Shown in pieces: positions 47,730 through 53,301 of a stretch of DNA of 53,301 nt. Both the position numbers and the translations under genes were made by a program. The notes below the pieces were generated by a model. That model saw nothing but the letters and a program-made list of their open reading frames with translations. It ran no database searches and was not told the origin of the DNA. Positions within the stretch are counted from its first letter, which is position 1. Each line of letters starts with the position of its first letter. The DNA is from DUOX01 sp050944015 (lineage in GTDB: Bacteria; Bacillota; Clostridia; Oscillospirales; Oscillospiraceae). The DNA is taken from positions 1 through 53,301 of the forward strand of contig JBMNQG010000010.1 in NCBI GenBank assembly GCA_050944015.1, in the 5' to 3' direction.

Positions 47730-48980
47730 TTATTCTTTTTTAATGTCGGCACCCAAGGTGAGAAGCTGCTTATCCAATTCCTCGTAGCCCCTGTCGATAT
47801 GGCCGCTGTCAAACACCAGCGTTTCTCCCGTAGCGGACAGCGCAGCCGTAACCAGCGACGCGCCGCCCCTCAGGTCCGTGACGTTAACCGGCGCGCCGTG
47901 GAGTTCAGGCACTCCCGTGACCATGGCCACTCTGCCTTCCACCCGGATATCGGCGCCGAGGCGACGGAGCTCAGGAACCTGGCGGTAACGGTTTTCAAAA
48001 ATGTTCTCCACAAATACAGTGGTGCCCTCCGCCTTCAGGCTTGCAGCCATCAGGAGAGGCTGGGCATCAGTGGGAAATCCCGGATAGGGCCGGGTAATTA
48101 TTGGCCGGCCGGCCTTGAGCCGCCCCTCCGAAGCCAATGTCACGGCGTTGCCGCGGGACTCAACCTGGCAGCCCATGCCCTTCAGCGCGGAGCTGACCGT
48201 CTCAAAATGCTTCGGCTCAACGCCCAACAGCTCCACTTTTCCGCCGGTGGCCGCAACAGCGCACAGGATGGTTGCGCAGACTATGCGGTCCGTCATTATC
48301 CGATGTCCAACCCTTTCCACAGGCTTGAAGCCCCTCACCCTGATTGTGGGGGTTCCCGCACCTTCCATATCCACGCCAATCTTGATAAGGTAGCTCTGGA
48401 GGTCGACAATTTCGGGCTCCCGGGCCGCATTTGTAATTATAGTCTCCCCTTCCGCCGCGCAGGCGGCCAGGATTGCGTTCTCAGTAGCGCCTACGCTGGG
48501 CAGCTCAAAGTTTATATGCGTGCCCACGAGCCTGTCGGCACGGCAATAAATATTGCCGGACCTCTCCGTAATGTCTGCTCCCAGTTTTCTAAGCGCGTCC
48601 AGGTGCAGGTCAATGGGCCTGGGCCCCAGTTCGCAGCCGCCGGGCAAAGAAAGAGTCGCCTCGCCGCAACGGGCCAGAATAGCTCCGAGGAAAATGACGG
48701 AGGAACGCATCTCCCGCATAAGCTCATGGAGTATGTAGTTCCGCGTCATACACCTGGAGTCGATATTTACAATATCCCCTTCCCTGGTCACCTGGCAGCC
48801 AAGATGGCGCAGGATATCAACAGAGGCTCTCACGTCGCTGAGGTTGGGGCAGTTGAGTAGCTCGGTTTCGCACTCTGTAATTATGGATGCTGCCATAATG
48901 GGCAGGACAGCGTTTTTTGCCCCCTGTATCCTCAAACTGCCGTGCAGCCGCCTGCCGCCCTTGATCCTCCAAGTGCTCAT
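47730..48980 (-). CDS. murA: UDP-N-acetylglucosamine 1-carboxyvinyltransferase MurA
   Basis: First committed step of peptidoglycan precursor synthesis: transfers enolpyruvyl from PEP to UDP-GlcNAc. 416 aa with the active-site Lys22-Asn23 (GAKNAVLPIMAAS) and Cys116 in SLPGGCELGPRPIDLH; the cysteine is the fosfomycin target, so the protein should be sensitive. The start has GGGGGAG five bases upstream, which can pair with a complementary stretch just after murG. It stands where murB or murC usually lies in this cluster. Confidence 0.96.
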   Translation of the reverse strand: MSTWRIKGGRRLHGSLRIQGAKNAVLPIMAASIITECETELLNCPNLSDVRASVDILRHLGCQVTREGDIVNIDSRCMTRNYILHELMREMRSSVIFLGAILARCGEATLSLPGGCELGPRPIDLHLDALRKLGADITERSGNIYCRADRLVGTHINFELPSVGATENAILAACAAEGETIITNAAREPEIVDLQSYLIKIGVDMEGAGTPTIRVRGFKPVERVGHRIMTDRIVCATILCAVAATGGKVELLGVEPKHFETVSSALKGMGCQVESRGNAVTLASEGRLKAGRPIITRPYPGFPTDAQPLLMAASLKAEGTTVFVENIFENRYRQVPELRRLGADIRVEGRVAMVTGVPELHGAPVNVTDLRGGASLVTAALSATGETLVFDSGHIDRGYEELDKQLLTLGADIKKE

Positions 48981-48985
48981 ATTTT

Positions 48986-49027
48986 CTCCCCCGTAAAGTC
49001 AAATTCAAACCATACTATGCGGGGGAG
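48986..49027 (-). promoter_or_regulatory. Hairpin able to mask the murA ribosome-binding site
   Basis: On the minus strand CTCCCCCG (49020-49027), next to the murG stop, is fully complementary to CGGGGGAG (48986-48993), which is the murA ribosome site. The loop is 26 bases. Translation of murG up to its stop could open or leave this stem, coupling murA to murG or allowing control. Seen in sequence; the regulation is inferred. Confidence 0.55.
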
Positions 49028-49041
49028 TTCATTTTTGACAA

Positions 49042-50166
49042 TTAGCCTTTGGATAAACTTAGAACTATGTCTACAATCCTGTCCGTTGCGTCGGGAATGC
49101 CAAGCTTCAACATTTCCCGGGACATGCTCTCCAGCTTTTCCGGCTGGTTTAGTAGCTCGGACACGATTCCCATCAGGCTGTCAGCATTAAACTCTCCCTC
49201 AAGAAGGACCTTGGCGGCGCCTGCCTTTTCCAGCGCCCGGGCGTTTTTCTCCTGGTGATTGTTTGTAACGTTGGGGGATGGAATCAGCACCGCCGGCTTG
49301 CCCAGCACGGCAAGCTCGCTGAGGGTGGAAGCCCCCGCCCGGCAGAGAACCAAATCCGCCGCCGCCATAACCCTTGGCATGTCGTAAATATACTCCCGTA
49401 CGTCTATACCTTTTTTCTGATATTCGGCGACCCCCTGCCTGGCCAGCTCTTCCCGCATCTCCACAAAGCCTCTTTTACCAGCCGAGTGGATAAGTGTGAA
49501 AAAGGGCTTTGCGCATGCCCGCTCGATAAAGCTTACCATTATGCTGTTCATGTGGCTTGCGCCCAGAGAACCCCAAACAGAAACAACCAGGGGCTTATTC
49601 TGGGGAAGGCCCAGTTCCGCCTTGGCCTGGGCCTTGTCAATGCGGACAAAATCGCCCCGGACGGGAGTACCGGTAACTACCACCTTTTCCGGGTTCTTGT
49701 AGTAGTTTTTGCTGTCCTCGAAGCCCACCATCACCTTGTCGACGATGGGAGCCAGAAGCTTTGTGGTGAGCCCCGGCACCGCGTTGCTCTCGTGGAGGGC
49801 GGTGGGAATTTTCAGGCCGGAGGCCGCCCGCAGCACGGGATAGCAGACATAGCCTCCGGTTCCAATGGCCACGTCCGGCTGAAAGTCCTTTATTATGCGC
49901 CGAGCCTGGCTCAGCGAACGGGGAATGTTTGTCAGGGTTTTCAGGTTATGAGAAATGGCCTCCGGGCTCATGCTGCGGCGCAGATTCGTAATGGTAACGG
50001 TGGCGATTTCAAAGCCCTCTCTGGGGACCAGCTCCGTTTCCATGTTGCCTTCAGCGCCGACAAATAGAATTTCCGAGTCGGGAAGCAGTTCTTTTATTCG
50101 ACCGGCAACCGCCAGAGCGGGATTTATGTGTCCGGCAGTACCTCCGCAGGTAAACAGGAATTTCAT
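49042..50166 (-). CDS. murG: Lipid II synthase MurG
   Basis: Adds GlcNAc to lipid I at the inner face of the membrane. 374 aa with FTCGGTAGHINPALAVA at the N-terminus, AIGTGGYVCYPVLRAA, LHESNAVPGLTTKLLAP and the GT-B C-terminal region LVLCRAGASTLSELAVLGKPAVLIPSPN, NHQEKNARAL. It follows ftsW by 42 bases with AAAGGA before the start, as in most division clusters. Confidence 0.97.
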   Translation of the reverse strand: MKFLFTCGGTAGHINPALAVAGRIKELLPDSEILFVGAEGNMETELVPREGFEIATVTITNLRRSMSPEAISHNLKTLTNIPRSLSQARRIIKDFQPDVAIGTGGYVCYPVLRAASGLKIPTALHESNAVPGLTTKLLAPIVDKVMVGFEDSKNYYKNPEKVVVTGTPVRGDFVRIDKAQAKAELGLPQNKPLVVSVWGSLGASHMNSIMVSFIERACAKPFFTLIHSAGKRGFVEMREELARQGVAEYQKKGIDVREYIYDMPRVMAAADLVLCRAGASTLSELAVLGKPAVLIPSPNVTNNHQEKNARALEKAGAAKVLLEGEFNADSLMGIVSELLNQPEKLESMSREMLKLGIPDATDRIVDIVLSLSKG

Positions 50167-50208
50167 TTGAATGTATCCTTTCAGGGATTCTCCGCTTTTT
50201 GCCGGAGC

Positions 50209-51363
50209 TTACTTGCCCGGTATGTCGCGGGATGCACTTAAAATTATGCCCACCTCCGCCATCTGTATTAGGAGCGCCGTACCCCCGTAGCTGAAAAAGG
50301 GCAGGGATATTCCGGTGCAGGGCACCAGGTTCGTGCAGACCGCCACGTTGAGGATAACCTGAATTGCCAGTAGCGTGGTTATCCCAGTGCAGACCAGGAA
50401 GCTGTAGCGGTCCCTGCAGTGCATTGCAATCCAGTATCCCCGGATGATAAGGAGGGCGAACAGGCAGAGGATTAGCAACGCTCCTATAAAGCCCAGCTCC
50501 TCGCAGACAACGGAGAATATAAAGTCGTTATGTTCCTCCGGCAGATAGAGATATTTCTGCCGGCTCTGGCCCAGCCCCAGGCCCATCAGGCCGCCGCTGC
50601 CCACGGCGTAAAGGGACTGAATAATCTGCCACCCCTCCCCCGTGGGGTTGGCGAAGGGGTCCAGCCAGGTTGTAATGCGTGTTGAGGCATAGGGAAAAAA
50701 GGCTATGAGTATGGCGCCAACCGCGACCATGACCACAGCCCCGCCAACGAACCAGTAGAGCCGTGCCCCGCCTATGAACATCATAACGGCGCCGATGGCA
50801 ATAATGATGATTGATGCGGAAAAGTGGGGCTCCAGCACCAGCAGCCCAACCACCAGCGCCAGAATGCCCACGAAAGGCAAAATGCCGTATTTGAAGGTGG
50901 CCATTTTGCTTTTCAGGCGGCAAATAAGGTTGGCAAAAAACAGGATTATGGCAATTTTGGCTATCTCCGAGGGCTGGAAGGTTGTAAAGCCCAGGTCTAT
51001 CCAGCGGCGGGCGCCGCCGGACTCCACGCCCACGAAAGGCACCAGCAGAAGCAGCAGAAGCGCCACAAGCAGCAGGGGCAGCGAAAACCTGCGGTAAAAA
51101 CTTAAGGGAAACTTGGAGGCAATAAACATGACGCCCACACCGCCAAGAGCAAATATCAGCTGGCGGTAAAAGTAATAAACGGCGTTGCCTCCGGTCTCGT
51201 TTTCAAGGTCGTAATATGCCCTGGCAAAACTGGCGGATAAAACCATAATGACCCCGATAGCGAGCAGAAGCAGGGTCAGCAGGGCAAGAGGCAGATCCAC
51301 GCTCCCTCTGCCGATGGAGGCATCGTCGGTATAGTCGGCCAGTCTGGTGTTTTCATATTGCAT
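50209..51363 (-). CDS. ftsW: Septal peptidoglycan polymerase FtsW (SEDS family)
   Basis: 384 aa with about ten membrane segments. SGGARRWIDLGFTTFQPSEI, VVCEELGFIGALLIL and LPFFSYGGTALLIQMAEVGI are the SEDS signatures; the catalytic aspartate region lies in the long loop. I start it at the second of two nearby ATGs (MQYENTRLADYTDD), because GGGGAGG lies seven bases before it and touches the first. Its place between mraY and murG favours FtsW over RodA or SpoVE, although SpoVE cannot be excluded. Confidence 0.93.
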   Translation of the reverse strand: MQYENTRLADYTDDASIGRGSVDLPLALLTLLLLAIGVIMVLSASFARAYYDLENETGGNAVYYFYRQLIFALGGVGVMFIASKFPLSFYRRFSLPLLLVALLLLLLVPFVGVESGGARRWIDLGFTTFQPSEIAKIAIILFFANLICRLKSKMATFKYGILPFVGILALVVGLLVLEPHFSASIIIIAIGAVMMFIGGARLYWFVGGAVVMVAVGAILIAFFPYASTRITTWLDPFANPTGEGWQIIQSLYAVGSGGLMGLGLGQSRQKYLYLPEEHNDFIFSVVCEELGFIGALLILCLFALLIIRGYWIAMHCRDRYSFLVCTGITTLLAIQVILNVAVCTNLVPCTGISLPFFSYGGTALLIQMAEVGIILSASRDIPGK

Positions 51364-51392
51364 ATGCATGCCTCCCCTTTTTGATTCCGAAC

Positions 51393-51419
51393 CGGCGGCC
51401 TTACTTCAGAAGGCCGCCG
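51393..51419 (-). repeat. 10-bp GC-rich hairpin between mraY and ftsW
   Basis: CGGCGGCCTT and AAGGCCGCCG around a seven-base loop. No T run follows on the minus strand, so it is an intercistronic stem rather than a full terminator. Confidence 0.7.
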
Positions 51420-51429
51420 ACGGAAAAGC

Positions 51430-52443
51430 CTAATAGCTGAATCGGTCAATAACGCCCGCAAAGGCAATCACTGAGAACAGCAGCGAAATGCCCGTAAACA
51501 GCACGAAAAGCTCCTTTTCGGACCACTTTTTGCCCGTCCAGCCGCCCATTTCAAGGTGGTGATGGAAAGGCGCCATCTTAAAAACACGCTTTCCGCCGCT
51601 GAGCTTGAAATAAAATACTTGAATCACGTCGGAAAGGGCTTCAATCACGTAGATTATCCCCACCACCAGAATTATAAGGGGCATATCCATGGAGAAGGCC
51701 ATGGCGGCAACCGCGCCCCCCAGGAACAGGGAACCGGTGTCCCCCATAAAGATTTTGGCGGGGTTGAAATTATACAGCAGGAAACCCAGAAGCCCCCCGG
51801 CGAGTCCGGCTGCGAATATGCCTATGGAGTGGTATTCGCGGCCCCAGAAAAAGGCTACCGAGGAGAAGAATATGCATACCGGCAAAGTTGTGCCGGCGGC
51901 CAGGCCGTCAACTCCGTCAGTAAGATTTACCGCGTTGACGGTTGCCACGATTATAAAAGCGGCAAATACAAAATAGACAACTTCCGGTATAGGAACGGTC
52001 TTGTTCCAGAAGGGAATGTAAAGGTTGGGGGCCAGGTACCCGAAACGCCTGAGCAGGAAAAGGAAGGCAATGGCCACCACCAGCTGGAGCAGGAATTTCC
52101 TCCTTGCCGTAAGTCCCAGGTTTTGCCGCTTCCTCAGCTTCTCAAAGTCATCCAGAAAGCCCACGGCTCCATATATCATTGAAAACAACAGCACAAAGAT
52201 GTGACCGTATTCGCCCCGCATCATTTCTGAGAAACCCACGGTGATGCATACTATGCTCACACCCGCGATGAATATGATTCCGCCCATGGTGGGAGTCCCG
52301 GTTTTGCTCATGTGCCAGGTGGGACCGTCGTCACGTATTCTCTGGCCAGCTTTGATTTTTACCAGCCACGGCACCAGGTACTTGCCCACTATCGTGGCTA
52401 TCAGAAAAGATAGTATGAAAGCCGTTATCAGCTTCACTGTCAT
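51430..52443 (-). CDS. mraY: Phospho-N-acetylmuramoyl-pentapeptide transferase MraY
   Basis: Makes lipid I from UDP-MurNAc-pentapeptide and undecaprenyl phosphate. 337 aa, about ten membrane segments, with DDFEKLRKRQNLGLTARRK, NLTDGVDGLAAGTT, the catalytic NFNPAKIFMGDTGSLFLGG and the HHHLEMGGW loop. Its start overlaps the murE stop as ATGA. In the usual order murF lies before it and murD after it; both are absent here. Confidence 0.97.
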   Translation of the reverse strand: MTVKLITAFILSFLIATIVGKYLVPWLVKIKAGQRIRDDGPTWHMSKTGTPTMGGIIFIAGVSIVCITVGFSEMMRGEYGHIFVLLFSMIYGAVGFLDDFEKLRKRQNLGLTARRKFLLQLVVAIAFLFLLRRFGYLAPNLYIPFWNKTVPIPEVVYFVFAAFIIVATVNAVNLTDGVDGLAAGTTLPVCIFFSSVAFFWGREYHSIGIFAAGLAGGLLGFLLYNFNPAKIFMGDTGSLFLGGAVAAMAFSMDMPLIILVVGIIYVIEALSDVIQVFYFKLSGGKRVFKMAPFHHHLEMGGWTGKKWSEKELFVLFTGISLLFSVIAFAGVIDRFSY

Positions 52444-53301
52444 TGGTTTTTCCTCTTCTCCAAGATTTCTGCAACTATTTCGCGTTCATCCATATGGTAC
52501 TTGGTTTTGCCGACAATCTGGTAGGTCTCATGGCCCTTTCCGGCAAGGATAATGGCATCCCCCGGCCAGTGGTTTTCGATGGCGAAAGCTATGGCCTCCC
52601 GCCTGTCCTCAATAACTGCATGGGGAGTCTTCGTGCCCTCAACCCCCGCCATAATGTCCGCAATAATGCCGCTCGGCTCTTCAGTCCGTGGATTATCCGA
52701 GGTGACGATTACAAAATCAGCGTATTTGGCGGCGATTTTGCCCATTATCGGCCGCTTCGTCCTGTCCCTGTCCCCGCCGCAGCCGAACAGCACAACCAGC
52801 CGCCCGGGAACCACTTCCTTCATGGATTTGAGCACATTCTCCAGGGCGTCGGGAGTATGGGCGTAGTCTATGATTATGGTGTAGTCCCCGTCCGTGGGCA
52901 CTACCTCCATCCTGCCCTTCACGCCCCTGGCGGTGGACAGGGCTTCAGCTACGCGGGAGGTTTCAATTCCCAGCAGCGTGCCGCAGGCGACAACCGCAAG
53001 GGCGTTGTACACGGAAAAGCGCCCGGGAATCCCCAAACGCACCCTCTCCAGCGACTGCGGGGTCAGGACGCAAAACTTCACCCCGTCGGTGGAGAACCTG
53101 ATATCCTTGGCCACAAGGTCGGCCTCGTTCCTTTTCGTGGCGAAGGTCAGCATGGGGCACTGCGCTTCTTTCAGCATGTATTCCGCCCACTGGTCGTCCA
53201 AGTTGACCGCTCCCTTATCGCACTGCCTGAAAAGCAGAGCCTTGGCCTTGGCATACTCCTCCATTGTGCCGTGGAAGTCCAGGTGGTCCTGGGTAAGGTT
53301 C
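52440..53301 (-). CDS. murE: UDP-N-acetylmuramoyl-tripeptide synthetase MurE, C-terminal part
   Basis: Adds the third amino acid to the peptidoglycan stem. The N-terminal part, including the ATP-binding loop, lies beyond the window edge; the visible 286 residues begin NLTQDHLDFHGTMEEYAKAK, a central-domain hallmark, and include RFSVYNALAVVACG, IDYAHTPDALENVLKSM, FGCGGDRDRTKRPIMGKIA and TSDNPRTEEP. The DNPR motif is that of enzymes that add meso-diaminopimelate, so this organism very probably has a DAP-type wall. It is coupled to mraY by a four-base overlap. Confidence 0.97.
   Translation of the reverse strand, partial: NLTQDHLDFHGTMEEYAKAKALLFRQCDKGAVNLDDQWAEYMLKEAQCPMLTFATKRNEADLVAKDIRFSTDGVKFCVLTPQSLERVRLGIPGRFSVYNALAVVACGTLLGIETSRVAEALSTARGVKGRMEVVPTDGDYTIIIDYAHTPDALENVLKSMKEVVPGRLVVLFGCGGDRDRTKRPIMGKIAAKYADFVIVTSDNPRTEEPSGIIADIMAGVEGTKTPHAVIEDRREAIAFAIENHWPGDAIILAGKGHETYQIVGKTKYHMDEREIVAEILEKRKNQ

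Overview
The window is a stretch of bacterial core chromosome, very probably from a low-to-mid-GC Firmicute of class Clostridia (Oscillospirales-like). The evidence is the str-operon order rpoB-rpoC-L7Ae-rpsL-rpsG-fusA-tuf, the plsX-acpP-rnc-smc-ftsY block, the dprA-topA-trmFO block, TrmFO (the folate-type tRNA methylase of Gram-positives), a YihY/BrkB protein, a DUF4830-type protein, strong GGAGG-type ribosome sites and several near-consensus sigma-A promoters. MurE carries the DNPR motif of meso-diaminopimelate-adding enzymes. No IS element, prophage, integrase or CRISPR array is visible. Almost all genes lie on the minus strand; only a membrane glycosyltransferase-like gene, a DUF4830-like gene, a small unknown gene and one tRNA-Leu are on the plus strand.

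Layout, left to right (minus-strand transcription runs right to left). 1-8964: lipid, RNA and chromosome genes plsX, acpP, rnc, an Elp3-like radical SAM gene, smc, ftsY, a fused rdgB-yhbY gene, and the 5' part of nadD, which has an in-frame TAG at codon 19. 9045-14609: a TrmH-type rRNA methylase, dprA, topA, trmFO. 14694-17314: greA, lysS and a one-TM unknown, from a consensus promoter overlapping the stop codon of the neighbouring protease gene. 17449-22641: a PucR/CdaR-like regulator, ftsE, ftsX, an M23 coiled-coil hydrolase and an S41 protease, together a division/wall-hydrolysis unit. 22920-25054: an orphan MsmK/UgpC-type ABC ATPase, a divergent DUF4830-like gene and a cluster of ParB-binding parS sites. 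25055-37281: translation and transcription genes from rpoB to tuf. 37552-39426: glycosyltransferase-like gene, tRNA-Leu(GAG), small unknown gene. 39443-45495: an ABC-2 exporter pair, argH, rubredoxin (52 aa), BrkB-like and YhfC-like membrane proteins. 45568-53301: a reduced division and cell wall cluster, murE (cut by the window end), mraY, ftsW, murG, murA, ftsQ, ftsZ.

The genes are mainly housekeeping: growth (RNA polymerase, ribosome, elongation factors), envelope synthesis and division (mur/fts, ftsEX with its probable hydrolase) and chromosome organisation (smc, parS, topA, ftsY). I did not find a convincing new defence, mobile or metabolic system. The most noteworthy signals are the parS cluster beside tuf, the interrupted nadD, the rdgB-yhbY fusion with a ribosome site placed for internal initiation, a hairpin able to mask the murA ribosome site, and a palindrome at the 5' end of the rpoBC transcript. 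All calls come from reading the sequence; no database search was run.
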